Source: Pseudomonas reinekei
GTDB taxonomy: Bacteria > Pseudomonadota > Gammaproteobacteria > Pseudomonadales > Pseudomonadaceae
Direction: 5' to 3'
Assembly (NCBI RefSeq): GCF_001945365.1
Contig: NZ_MSTQ01000006.1
Span: forward strand, 1 to 64,000
DNA: 64,000 nt
How positions within the stretch are numbered: the stretch's first letter is position 1; each line of letters begins with the position of its first letter. Below, piece after piece: positions 51,921 through 61,113 of this stretch. Below the pieces are notes generated by a model. It was not told the DNA's origin. It saw nothing but the letters and a program-made list of their open reading frames with translations, and did no database searches. The position numbers and the translations under genes were made by a program.

Positions 51921-52928
51921 TCAGGACGGTTTCTGCTTCTGCGCGCGCCATGTCGCCGGCGGCATGCCGAACTGGCTGATAAACCACCGGGTAAACGAGC
52001 TCGCCATCGAATAGCCCAGCATGTCGGCAATCCGGCTCAGCGGATAATTCGGGTTGTCCAGATATCGCAGCACCAGATCGCGGCGTACGTCGTTGATCAC
52101 GTCATTGAATGCACAACCATCGTCCTTCAGGCGACGTTGCAGCGTGCGCACGTTCATGCCCTGGCTCTGGGCGACTTGTTCGATGGTGGCGCGGCCCATC
52201 GGCAGCAGCAGGTAGATGGCCTTGCGCACTTCGAACAGCATTGAGGTGCCTTGATGACTCTGCAGCGAGTCGAGGTAGCTTTGTGCGTAACGGGCCATGG
52301 CCGGGTCAGCGTTGGGGTTGGTCATGTCGAGGCTGGCGTCGGAGCAGACGATGCCGTTGAACTCGCTGCCGAACTCCAGGGTGCAGCCGAACAGCCGTCG
52401 ATGCAGCTGCAGATTGTCCGGCGCCTGGTGCATGAAGTTGACGCTGTAGGGATGCCAATGCGAGCCGAGCAGCGCCGAGCACAGGCGAAACATCACGCCG
52501 ATGGCCAACTCGGTGGCCTGGCGGCTGGGCATCGGCGTTTCAGTCACCACCTCTTCGCGAATGATCACCATCTTGCCGGCCTCTTCGATGAAGATCGCCA
52601 GCGAGTCATTCATCAAGTGCCGGTAATGCACCACCACCTGCAAGGCATCGCGCAGGGTGCGCTGATGGCTGAGCAACAGGCTGACCACGCCGAAGTCCGA
52701 AAGCTGGCGCGACTCGGCCATGCTCAGGCCGAAAGTCTGGCAACCGCTGGCGGCGGCCGAGTCCTCCAGCAAACGCACAGCGGAATCGATGGGAATGCGA
52801 TGTTCGGGGGCCAGTAATTGAGCCCTGCTCAGGCCAATGGCGGCCAATGCATCGCGCGGGTTAAAGCCCAGATACTGGGTGACCTCCAGGTAGTTGGTCA
52901 GTACAGCGGCGCGAACAAGCTTGGGCAT
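51921..52928 (-). CDS. AraC-family regulator, OruR type
   Basis: A 335-residue AraC regulator. The N-terminal domain (about 20-200, Arabinose_bd type) is followed by a C-terminal DNA-binding domain (about 235-330, IEQVAQSQGMNVRTLQRRL and LSRIADMLGYSMASSFTRWF). It lies between the operon ending at 51796 and the hydrolase/fatty-acid set to the right, and is divergent from the latter. Control of the right-hand set is more likely from orientation. Confidence 0.85.
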   Translation of the reverse strand: MPKLVRAAVLTNYLEVTQYLGFNPRDALAAIGLSRAQLLAPEHRIPIDSAVRLLEDSAAASGCQTFGLSMAESRQLSDFGVVSLLLSHQRTLRDALQVVVHYRHLMNDSLAIFIEEAGKMVIIREEVVTETPMPSRQATELAIGVMFRLCSALLGSHWHPYSVNFMHQAPDNLQLHRRLFGCTLEFGSEFNGIVCSDASLDMTNPNADPAMARYAQSYLDSLQSHQGTSMLFEVRKAIYLLLPMGRATIEQVAQSQGMNVRTLQRRLKDDGCAFNDVINDVRRDLVLRYLDNPNYPLSRIADMLGYSMASSFTRWFISQFGMPPATWRAQKQKPS

Positions 52929-53147
52929 GCGTGGGTCTTCCCTGGGCCGATGGCGAATGGCATGAGCGTGGCGACTATATCCAGCGCATCGACTGTTGAA
53001 CAGTTGTCTTGTCGTCGATGGATTTCACGCTGAGCGCCGTCGAATCAGCGCAGCTGGCGGGAGTAATCCAGCCTCATCCGTTGATTACAGTGACCCTGCG
53101 CCAACCTGCGAGGTTTTTCGACCAGCGGTCGAGGCGATAAAGTGTCG

Positions 53148-53212
53148 GACAATTTGTCATCAAAAGAAAAGTGCCTGACGTCCAATGTAAAGCGCCTCGA
53201 GTGGGCGCTCTT
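53148..53212 (+). promoter_or_regulatory. Palindrome and hairpin before the hydrolase gene
   Basis: GACAATTTGTC (53148-53158) is a perfect palindrome. AGCGCC (53191-53196) and GGCGCT (53204-53209) form a hairpin directly before the ATG at 53215, followed by CTTT. The 355-base gap between the AraC gene and the hydrolase has no other visible gene. The first is a candidate regulator site; the second may be an attenuator or weak terminator. Confidence 0.4.
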
Positions 53213-53283
53213 TAATGTCGACCCTACAAAAAGCCCCTGGCGAAACAGCCAGTCGAGATATCGAGAAAGCGAAGGTGTTGACC

Positions 53284-53850
53284 GTGGACAAATTGCAAAC
53301 TGCCGCCACCGTTCTGATCGTACCGGGTCTGCGCGAGCACGTTGCCGAGCATTGGCAAACGCTGCTGCAAGCGAAACTCGCCAAGGTGCGCAGCGTGCCG
53401 CCGCTGGACACCGACAAGCTCGACTGCGGTGCCCGCGTACGCGCTATTCAGCACGAACTGGAGCAGATCGACGGGCCGGTGATTCTGGTTGCCCACAGCG
53501 CTGGCGTACTGATGGTCGCGCATTGGGCGGCGCAGTTCAGCCGTCCGATCAAGGGCGCATTGCTGGCCGCGCCACCGGACCTCGATGCGGTCTGGCCGGC
53601 CAACTATCCGTCTTCCGAAACCCTCAGCCGCGAGGGCTGGGACCCTCTGCCACAAGGCCCGCTGCCGTTCCGCAGCATCGTGGCCGGCAGCACCAACGAT
53701 CACCTGGCCAGTTTTTCCGCCGTGTCACGCATGGCTGAAAACTGGGGCGCCGAATTGCTCGATCTGGGCGATGTCGGCCATCTCAATCCGGCCGCAGGAT
53801 TTGGCCACTGGGCGCAAGCCGAGGCACTGATCCTGCGATTGGACCAATAA
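53284..53850 (+). CDS. RBBP9/YdeN-like alpha/beta hydrolase
   Basis: A 188-residue serine hydrolase. The nucleophile elbow is AHSAG (LVAHSAGVLMVAHW) and the catalytic His is in LGDVGHLNPAAGFGHW; an Asp in STNDHLASF completes the triad. The GTG start at 53284 is chosen since AAGG lies eight bases upstream and it begins the domain directly; the ATG at 53215 sits behind a hairpin with no ribosome site. It may cleave an ester. It is the first gene opposite the AraC regulator. Confidence 0.75.
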   Translation: MDKLQTAATVLIVPGLREHVAEHWQTLLQAKLAKVRSVPPLDTDKLDCGARVRAIQHELEQIDGPVILVAHSAGVLMVAHWAAQFSRPIKGALLAAPPDLDAVWPANYPSSETLSREGWDPLPQGPLPFRSIVAGSTNDHLASFSAVSRMAENWGAELLDLGDVGHLNPAAGFGHWAQAEALILRLDQ

Positions 53851-53986
53851 AACAGGACCGCTAATACAGGAACCGGCAGGCACCACGCCAGCCGGCATTT
53901 GCCCTCACTCCTGAAACGTTGACCCGAAGAGGTCCGCGAGAGGGCGGCTGCGCTTAAAACAAATACAAAAAGGCGGAGACAACGCA

Positions 53987-55990
53987 ATGCACAACAACAA
54001 GAGTCACGGGTTGACCCCTTCACGCTACAGCTTGCTGGCCTCGGCCATTCTCGCGGCAACGGTGCCGATGGCCCATGCGGCCGAGATCGAGACAGGAAAC
54101 CCGGACTGGACCGTTCGCCTGGACAACACCGTCAAGTACAACTACGGCGTGCGCACCGAAAGCGCCGACAAACGCCTGTTGGCCACCCCGAACAACAACG
54201 ACGGTGACTACAACTTCCGCAAGGCCGGCACCAACATCACCAACCGTGTCGACCTGTTGACCGAGATGGATGTGGTCTACCAGAACCACATGGGCTTTCG
54301 CGTCAGCGCCGCCAGCTGGTACGACAAGGCCTACGAAAACGCCGGTTCCAATTCCAACCCGTTCGTCAACGGCAACGGTTCGACCTCGGGCCTGATCGCC
54401 AACGATCCGCGTCTGGCGGGCGTGACCCGTGACAACGTCGGCACCGGCAGCCCGCACCTGAGCAACTACGCCCAGCGCTATTACACCGGCCCCTCGGGCG
54501 AAATTCTCGACGCGTTCGTGTTCTACAGCACTGAAGTGGGCGAGGAGTCGATACTCAGCGTCAAGGCCGGCCAGCACAACGTGTTCTGGGGCGAGACGCT
54601 GCTCAACCCGGTGCACTCGGTCAGCTACGGTCAGTCGGGCCTTGACCTGGCCAAACTCGCCGCATCGCCGGGCACTGAAGCCAAGGAACTGTTCGTCCCG
54701 CGTAACCAGCTGTCGATGTCGTTCACCGTCAACCCGGAATTGACCGTTGGCGCCCAGTACTTCCTCGATTGGGACGAAGCGCGCCTGCCGGAAGCGGGCA
54801 CCTATTACGGCGGTTCCGACCTGGTCGGTTTCGGCGCGCAGTCGTTCCTGCTCGGCAACACCAACGCGGTGGTTCCGGGCAGCCCGCTCGGTTGCGGCCT
54901 GGCGCCGTGCAACGGCTTGACCAACGTCCGTCGCGGCCATGACCTGACGCCGGACAAGCGCGGCGACTGGGGCGTCATGGCCAAGTGGTCGCCGGCCTGG
55001 CTCGATGGCACCCTCGGCGTCTACTACCGCGAAACCTCGGAAATCCTGCCGCAAGCCTGGCTCGATGCCCGTGGCGTGTCCTCGGCCAATGCCAACGGCA
55101 CCCGCCCGGCCGGGCAAGTGCCTGCGGTGATCAACACCCTCAACTCGCTGAACACCGCCACCTATCAACTGGCTTACGCCGACAACATCAAGGTCGTCGG
55201 CCTGAGCCTGTCCAAGGACGTCGGCGGGGTGAGCGTGGGTTCGGACCTGAACATCCGCCACAACATGCCGCTGGCGAGTATTCCGGCGATTGTCAGCACC
55301 AACAGCCCGTTGGGCCTGGGCCAGGGGCTCGGCTTGCTGCCGGCGCGTACCGCCGCCACCGGCGTGGTGTATGACACCCCGGAAAAAGGCGACAGCATGG
55401 CCGCCACCGGCGACACCCTGCACTGGACGCTCAATGGCCTGATGACCATTGCCGATACGCCGCTGTTCGATTCCGCGACCCTGCTCGGCGAGCTGTACTA
55501 CAGCAACCTGCTCAAGCTCGATAGCAAGAACGAGGCGCTCTACAAAGGCAAGGACAGCTATCGCGGCATCGACGCGCCGACCCGGGACAACTGGGGCATC
55601 GCAGTCAACTTCACACCGACCTGGTACCAGGTGTTCCCCGGCGTCGATCTCAACGCGCCGATGTCGGTCAACCTCGGTCTCGATGGCGTGTCGCCGGTCT
55701 CCGGTGGCGGTGCCAAAGACACCGGCAACTACGCCATCGGCCTCGGGGCCGTTGTGTACAACAAATACTTTGTCGACCTGAAGTACGTGGACTCCTTCGG
55801 CAAAACCGACAAGTGCAACGTCAGCGGCGTGAGCACCGGCCCGACCGGTGGCGACGGCTCCACGCCGAACGCCTTCAGCGGCAACGAAAACTACGCCTGT
55901 TACGCCGGTGGCTACTCGGCCTTCTCCGGTGGTGGTGCAACGACTGAGGACCGTGGCGCCGTTTACCTGACGATGAAAACCACTTTCTGA
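53987..55990 (+). CDS. DUF1302 outer-membrane beta-barrel protein
   Basis: A 667-residue protein with a signal peptide (cleaved after PMAHA), rich in beta-strand patterns, with a C-terminal aromatic residue. It belongs to DUF1302, a Pseudomonas family that occurs with DUF1329 proteins and is linked to hydrophobic substrate handling. It is probably a channel in the outer membrane. The ribosome site is GCGGAG. Confidence 0.8.
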   Translation: MHNNKSHGLTPSRYSLLASAILAATVPMAHAAEIETGNPDWTVRLDNTVKYNYGVRTESADKRLLATPNNNDGDYNFRKAGTNITNRVDLLTEMDVVYQNHMGFRVSAASWYDKAYENAGSNSNPFVNGNGSTSGLIANDPRLAGVTRDNVGTGSPHLSNYAQRYYTGPSGEILDAFVFYSTEVGEESILSVKAGQHNVFWGETLLNPVHSVSYGQSGLDLAKLAASPGTEAKELFVPRNQLSMSFTVNPELTVGAQYFLDWDEARLPEAGTYYGGSDLVGFGAQSFLLGNTNAVVPGSPLGCGLAPCNGLTNVRRGHDLTPDKRGDWGVMAKWSPAWLDGTLGVYYRETSEILPQAWLDARGVSSANANGTRPAGQVPAVINTLNSLNTATYQLAYADNIKVVGLSLSKDVGGVSVGSDLNIRHNMPLASIPAIVSTNSPLGLGQGLGLLPARTAATGVVYDTPEKGDSMAATGDTLHWTLNGLMTIADTPLFDSATLLGELYYSNLLKLDSKNEALYKGKDSYRGIDAPTRDNWGIAVNFTPTWYQVFPGVDLNAPMSVNLGLDGVSPVSGGGAKDTGNYAIGLGAVVYNKYFVDLKYVDSFGKTDKCNVSGVSTGPTGGDGSTPNAFSGNENYACYAGGYSAFSGGGATTEDRGAVYLTMKTTF

Positions 55991-56031
55991 TTCACCACTG
56001 ATTTGCTCAATGCAAGCAGGAGAATAACAAC

Positions 56032-57390
56032 ATGAAATTCGCACAAACCGTGTTGGCCGTTTCGCTGGCCATGGTCCTTGCCGCCCAGGCACAGGCCGCT
56101 GTTTCAACCCAGGAAGCTGCCAAGCTGGGCACCAGCCTGACGATGGTGGGCGCCGAAAAGGCGGGGAACGCTGATGGTTCGATTCCGGCCTACAACGGTG
56201 GCCTGACCACGCCGCCCGCCAGTTTCAAATCCGGCGACAGCATGCGCCCGGACCCGTTTGCCAATGAAAAGCCGTTGCTGGTGATCGACGGCAAAAACGT
56301 CGATCAGTACAAAAACATGCTCAGCGCCACCACCGTCGAATTGGCCAAGCGCTTCCCGACGTTCCGGGTCGATGTGTTCCCGACCCACCGTACCGTCTCG
56401 CTGCCCCAAGCCATTCTGGATAACGGCGTGAAGAACGCCAGCGGTGCCAAGTCCCTGGAAAACGGGTTGGCCATCGACAATGTGCTGCCGGGCGTACCGT
56501 TCCCGATTCCACAGTCGGGCAACGAAGCGATGTGGAACTTCCTGCTGCGTTATCAGGGCGTGAGCATCAACTCCAAGTATGACTCCTGGAACGTTGACTC
56601 CGCAGGCGTGCCGAGCCTGGCGACCACCGGGCAGGCGTTCATTTCCTACCCGATCTACGAAAACCTGTCGCAGCCGATCAGCAGCGCCGACGTGTACTAC
56701 CAGATGAAGCTGTCGTACACCGGCCCTGCACGCCGCGCCGGCGAAGCGGTCATGCTCAAGGACGCCGCCAACCCGCTGCAGCAACCGCGTCGCGCCTGGC
56801 AATACCTGCCGGGTCAGCGCCGGGTGAAACTGGCACCGAACCTGGCCTACGACACGCCGAACCCGGGCACAGCCGGCGCAGGCACCTACGACGACGTGTT
56901 CGTGTTCAACGGTGCGCTGGATCGCTACGACTGGAAGCTGGTGGGCAAGCAGGAAATGATCGTGCCCTACAACACCTACAAGCTGACTTACGCCCAGGAT
57001 CCGAAGTCGCTGACCACCGCCAACCACCTCGCGCCGGACTTCGTGCGCTGGGAAAAACACCGCGTGTGGGTCGTCGAAGGCACCCTCAAGGCCGGTGCCC
57101 GTCACATCTACGCCAAGCGCCGCTTCTACCTCGACGAAGACAGCTGGACCGCTCTGGCCTCGGATCAATATGACGCCCGTGGTCAGCTCTATCGCGGCTC
57201 CTTCGCCTTCCTCAGCCAGAGCTACGACAAGCAGGTGCCAGACTCCACGCCTTTCATGATCTACGACCTGGTGGGCGGCTCCTACAACATCAACGGTGTC
57301 GTCGGCCCTTACGGCGGCATCAAGTACATCGACCCGCTCTCCAAGGCGCAGTGGTCGTCGGAGTCACTGGCCGGCGCCGGCATTCGCTAA
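56032..57390 (+). CDS. DUF1329 outer-membrane lipid/hydrophobe-binding protein
   Basis: A 452-residue exported protein with a signal peptide (MKFAQTVLAVSLAMVLAAQAQA). It is DUF1329, which shares a LolA/LolB-like fold that can bind acyl chains. VAE-like AKLGTSLTMVGAEKAGNADGSIPAYNGGL is the usual start of the mature protein. It forms a pair with the DUF1302 gene 41 bases upstream. The REP palindrome at 57402-57431 separates it from the next gene. Confidence 0.8.
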   Translation: MKFAQTVLAVSLAMVLAAQAQAAVSTQEAAKLGTSLTMVGAEKAGNADGSIPAYNGGLTTPPASFKSGDSMRPDPFANEKPLLVIDGKNVDQYKNMLSATTVELAKRFPTFRVDVFPTHRTVSLPQAILDNGVKNASGAKSLENGLAIDNVLPGVPFPIPQSGNEAMWNFLLRYQGVSINSKYDSWNVDSAGVPSLATTGQAFISYPIYENLSQPISSADVYYQMKLSYTGPARRAGEAVMLKDAANPLQQPRRAWQYLPGQRRVKLAPNLAYDTPNPGTAGAGTYDDVFVFNGALDRYDWKLVGKQEMIVPYNTYKLTYAQDPKSLTTANHLAPDFVRWEKHRVWVVEGTLKAGARHIYAKRRFYLDEDSWTALASDQYDARGQLYRGSFAFLSQSYDKQVPDSTPFMIYDLVGGSYNINGVVGPYGGIKYIDPLSKAQWSSESLAGAGIR

Positions 57391-57401
57391 GCCACGATCC
57401 A

Positions 57402-57431
57402 CTGTGGGCGCGAGCCTGCTCGCGCCCACAG
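57402..57431. repeat. REP palindrome
   Basis: CTGTGGGCGCGAG and CTCGCGCCCACAG form a perfect 13-bp stem around four bases. It follows the DUF1329 stop by 11 bases and may stabilise or partly end the DUF1302-DUF1329 message. Confidence 0.75.
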
Positions 57432-57493
57432 ACGGCATGAACGCCAGGTACACGAAAGTGTGTCCCGGCGAGGTTTTCCGAAGAGGACGCGGT

Positions 57494-58570
57494 ATGTGTT
57501 CGTATAAAAATTATCTGCAACTGGCGTTCGGCGTTGTGCTCGGCATCATGCAGGGCGTCACCCACGCGGCGGAATACGTCGACGTGCTGGACCTGCCCGC
57601 CAGGGTCAGTGCCTTGGCCATCAACAGCCCGTTGTCCGGCATGGCCCGCGCCGGTGAGCGCGTGATCGCCGTCGGCCAGCGCGGCCATATTGTGTTTTCC
57701 GACGACGCCGGCAAGCATTGGCAACAGGCCGCCGTGCCGGTCAGTGCCGATCTCACGGCCGTGAATTTTCCGACCACCACCCAAGGCTGGGCGGTGGGCA
57801 ACGACGGCGTGGTGCTGCACAGCAGCGACGCCGGCGCAACCTGGCATAAACAGCTCGACGGTCTTCAGATCGGCGCTTTGCTGGTCGAACACTATTCGGC
57901 ACTGGCCAGTGCCGAACCGGGCAACGAGCAATGGCCGTTGCGGGTCGCCGAGGGCCAACGGTTGACTGAGCAGGGTGCGGACAAACCGCTGCTCGATGTC
58001 TGGTTCGCCAACGACAAAGTCGGCTACGTGGTCGGCGTGTTCAATCTGATCCTGCGCACCGACGACGGCGGCCAGAGCTGGGCGCCATTCCAGGATCGCA
58101 CCGACAACCCGCAAGGTTTCCACCTCAACGCCATCGCCTCCACCGGCGACGCCCTATACATCGCCGGCGAACAAGGCCTGTTGCTCAAATGGGTTGACAA
58201 CGCCCAACGCTTCGCCGCTGTGCCGACGCCTTACCAGGGCAGCTTCTTCGGCGTACTCGGCAAACCGGGCGAAGTGCTCGTCTATGGCCTGCGCGGCAAC
58301 GTCCTGCGCAGCACCGATGGCGGCCTGAACTGGACCGCACTCGAGACCGGACTGCACGTCAGCATCACCGCTGGCCTGATCGATGCGCATGGCAATTACC
58401 GCCTGTTCACCCAGGGCGGGCAGATGCTGGTCAGCCAAGGCACGGGCGCGCAAATGCGCCTGTTGCGCCAACCGGTGTCGACGCCGGTCGCCGGTGCCAC
58501 CCAGTCCGCCGCGGGTGCGTTGGTGGTCGCGGGCAGCCGTGGCACCCAGACGCTAGCCCTCGAACCCTAA
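57494..58570 (+). CDS. YCF48-like exported beta-propeller protein
   Basis: A 358-residue exported protein with a signal peptide (LAFGVVLGIMQGVTHA). Repeats such as HIVFSDDAGKHWQQ, VVLHSSDAGATWHK, LILRTDDGGQSWAP and NVLRSTDGGLNWTA are BNR/YCF48 blades. Similar proteins lie next to MMPL/RND transporters and may help their assembly or bind substrate. I start at 57494 after AGAGGA; the ATG at 57437 is a less likely choice. Confidence 0.8.
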   Translation: MCSYKNYLQLAFGVVLGIMQGVTHAAEYVDVLDLPARVSALAINSPLSGMARAGERVIAVGQRGHIVFSDDAGKHWQQAAVPVSADLTAVNFPTTTQGWAVGNDGVVLHSSDAGATWHKQLDGLQIGALLVEHYSALASAEPGNEQWPLRVAEGQRLTEQGADKPLLDVWFANDKVGYVVGVFNLILRTDDGGQSWAPFQDRTDNPQGFHLNAIASTGDALYIAGEQGLLLKWVDNAQRFAAVPTPYQGSFFGVLGKPGEVLVYGLRGNVLRSTDGGLNWTALETGLHVSITAGLIDAHGNYRLFTQGGQMLVSQGTGAQMRLLRQPVSTPVAGATQSAAGALVVAGSRGTQTLALEP

Positions 58571-58586
58571 GAGCGAGAATCCAGAC

Positions 58587-61106
58587 ATGGGCAATATCAA
58601 ACAAGACGCCATGCCGGTGATCCGCGAACTGCGGGATTTCGACCAGCACTCCGGCAACCTCCTCGAACGGTGGGTGTTCAACTATCGGCCGTTGTTCATG
58701 CTGCTGATGGCGCTGGCCACCGTGGTGCTGGGCTTCATGGCCGTAACGCGCCTGGAGCTGCGCCCCAGCTTCGAAAAAATGATTCCGCAGAGCCAGCCCT
58801 ACATCCAGAATTACCTGGAAAACCGCCAGTCGTTGCGTGGCCTCGGCAACTCGGTGCGGGTGGTGGTCGAGAACACCCAAGGCGATATTTTCGACCCCGC
58901 GTACCTCGACGTACTCAAGCAGGTCAACGACCAGCTGTTCCTCACCGAAGGCGTCGACCGCGCGTGGATGAAATCCCTGTGGAGCCCCGCGGTGCGCTGG
59001 ACCGAAGTCACCGAGGACGGTTTCCAGGGTGGCCCGGTGATGCCCGACACCTATTCCGGGCAACCTGAGCAGATCGAACAACTGCGCCAGAACATCTCCC
59101 GCGCCGGTCTGGTCGGCAGCCTGGTGGCCAGCGACTTCAAGTCGAGCATGTTGATCGTGCCGCTGCTGGACAAAGCCGCCGCCGGTGGCCAACCCATCAA
59201 CTATCACGCGTTCTCGCAGATGCTCGAAGAGCAGCTGCGCGACAAGATCGAATACGCCGGCGACAGCGCTGCGCGTCAATCCGGGGAGGAGGGCAAGGGC
59301 CAGTACAAGGTGCGGGTGATCGGCTTCGCCAAACTGATGGGCGACCTGATCGACGGCCTGATCCAGGTGATGATGTTTTTCGGCCTGGCGGTGATCACGT
59401 CACTGGCAATCATCTACGCCTACACCCGTTGCGTGCGCAGCACTTTGCTGGTGGTCGGCTGTTCGCTGATCGCGGTGGTCTGGCAACTGGGCATCGTCGC
59501 CTGGCTCGGCTATGCCATTGACCCGTACTCGGTGCTGGTGCCGTTCCTGATCTTCGCCATCGGCGTGTCCCACGCGGCGCAGAAGATGAACGGCATCATG
59601 CAGGACATCGCCCGCGGCACCCACAAACTGATCGCCGCGCGCTACACCTTCCGCCGTCTGTTCATCGCGGGTGTCACCGCGTTGCTGGCGGATGCGGTGG
59701 GTTTTGCGGTGCTGATGCTGATCGACATTCCGGTGATCCAGGACCTGGCGATCACCGCCAGTATCGGTGTGGCCGTGTTGATCTTCACCTCGCTGCTGCT
59801 GATGCCGGTGGCGCTGTCCTATGTCGGCGTCGGTGCCAAGGCGGCCGAACGCGCGCTGAAAATCGACACCCGCGCCGAACACCACAAAGGCTTCGGCAAA
59901 CTCTGGGACTTGCTCGACCGCTTCACCACGCGCAAGTGGGCCACGGGTGCCGTATTGGTCGCGGTGCTGATGGGCATCGGCGGTTTCATGGTCAGCCTCA
60001 ACCTGAAGATCGGCGACCTCGAAAGTGGCGCGCCGGAGCTGCGTGCCGACTCGCGCTACAACCGCGACAACGCCTACATCACCCAGCATTACGCGCTGTC
60101 CAGCGACCTGTTCGCGGTGATGATCAAGACCGCGCCGGAGGGCTGCCTGAACTACAAGACGTTGGTGCTTGCCGATCGTCTGGCCTGGGAGCTGCAGCAG
60201 TATCCGGGCGTGCAGGCAACGACTTCGCTGGTCAACGCCGTGCGCCAGATCACCGCCGGCACTTATGAAGGCAACCCCAAGCTCAACAGCATCCAGCGTA
60301 ACCAGGACGTGCTCAACTACGCCGCGCAGCAAGCCTCGGTCAACTCGCCGGAGCTGTTCAACAACAACTGCTCGCTGATGCCAGTGATCACCTTCCTCAA
60401 GGATCACAAGGCTGAAACCCTGGACGCGGTGGTGGCCATCGCCGACCAGTTCGCCAAGGAAAACAGCACTGAAGATCGTCAGTTCCTGCTGGCGGCTGGC
60501 AGCGCTGGCATCGAAGCGGCGACCAACATCGTCGTGCGCGAAGCCAACCGCACCATGCTGCTGTACGTCTACGCGGCGGTGACGCTGTTCTGCCTGATCA
60601 CCTTCCGCAGCTGGCGCGCCACGCTGGTGGCGCTGTTGCCGCTGGTGCTGACTTCGATCCTCTGCGAAGCGCTGATGGTCGCCATGGGCATCGGCGTGAA
60701 AGTCGCGACCTTGCCTGTGATTGCCCTCGGCGTGGGGATCGGCGTCGACTACGCCTTGTACCTGCTCAGCGTGCAATTGCACTTCCAGCGTCAGGGCTTG
60801 CCGCTGTCCCAGGCCTACCGCAATGCGGTGTCGTTCACTGGCCGGGTGGTCGGGCTGGTGGGCATCACTCTCGCCGCGGGCGTGGTGTGCTGGGTCTGGT
60901 CGCCGATCAAGTTCCAGGCCGACATGGGCATCCTGCTGACCTTCATGTTCCTGTGGAACATGCTCGGCGCGCTGATCCTGATTCCGGCGCTGTCGTACTT
61001 CCTGCTGCGTGAACGGGTGCCGCAAACCGCACCCGTCACGCCCGCCGAAACCACCGAATCCACTGAACGTCCGGGTGTGCCTCATGCCCTGACCACTTCC
61101 GAGTAA
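58587..61106 (+). CDS. RND/MMPL-type transporter
   Basis: An 839-residue RND-superfamily inner-membrane protein with about 12 helices in two repeats. One large periplasmic loop follows helix 1 (about 55-240) and the second lies about 475-640. The helix pairs include VLVPFLIFAIGVSHAAQKMNG and VIALGVGIGVDYALYLLSVQ. This group (MMPL-like) moves lipids or hydrophobic compounds. It lies 16 bases after the YCF48-like gene and eight before the acyl-CoA dehydrogenase. Confidence 0.85.
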   Translation: MGNIKQDAMPVIRELRDFDQHSGNLLERWVFNYRPLFMLLMALATVVLGFMAVTRLELRPSFEKMIPQSQPYIQNYLENRQSLRGLGNSVRVVVENTQGDIFDPAYLDVLKQVNDQLFLTEGVDRAWMKSLWSPAVRWTEVTEDGFQGGPVMPDTYSGQPEQIEQLRQNISRAGLVGSLVASDFKSSMLIVPLLDKAAAGGQPINYHAFSQMLEEQLRDKIEYAGDSAARQSGEEGKGQYKVRVIGFAKLMGDLIDGLIQVMMFFGLAVITSLAIIYAYTRCVRSTLLVVGCSLIAVVWQLGIVAWLGYAIDPYSVLVPFLIFAIGVSHAAQKMNGIMQDIARGTHKLIAARYTFRRLFIAGVTALLADAVGFAVLMLIDIPVIQDLAITASIGVAVLIFTSLLLMPVALSYVGVGAKAAERALKIDTRAEHHKGFGKLWDLLDRFTTRKWATGAVLVAVLMGIGGFMVSLNLKIGDLESGAPELRADSRYNRDNAYITQHYALSSDLFAVMIKTAPEGCLNYKTLVLADRLAWELQQYPGVQATTSLVNAVRQITAGTYEGNPKLNSIQRNQDVLNYAAQQASVNSPELFNNNCSLMPVITFLKDHKAETLDAVVAIADQFAKENSTEDRQFLLAAGSAGIEAATNIVVREANRTMLLYVYAAVTLFCLITFRSWRATLVALLPLVLTSILCEALMVAMGIGVKVATLPVIALGVGIGVDYALYLLSVQLHFQRQGLPLSQAYRNAVSFTGRVVGLVGITLAAGVVCWVWSPIKFQADMGILLTFMFLWNMLGALILIPALSYFLLRERVPQTAPVTPAETTESTERPGVPHALTTSE

Positions 61107-61113
61107 GCCCACA

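Noticed and set aside
59400..61112. Long open frame (570 codons) antisense to the RND gene
   Set aside because: It is a shadow frame from high-GC coding bias. The translation is Arg/His/Gln-rich without domain features, whereas the sense frame has clear RND motifs.
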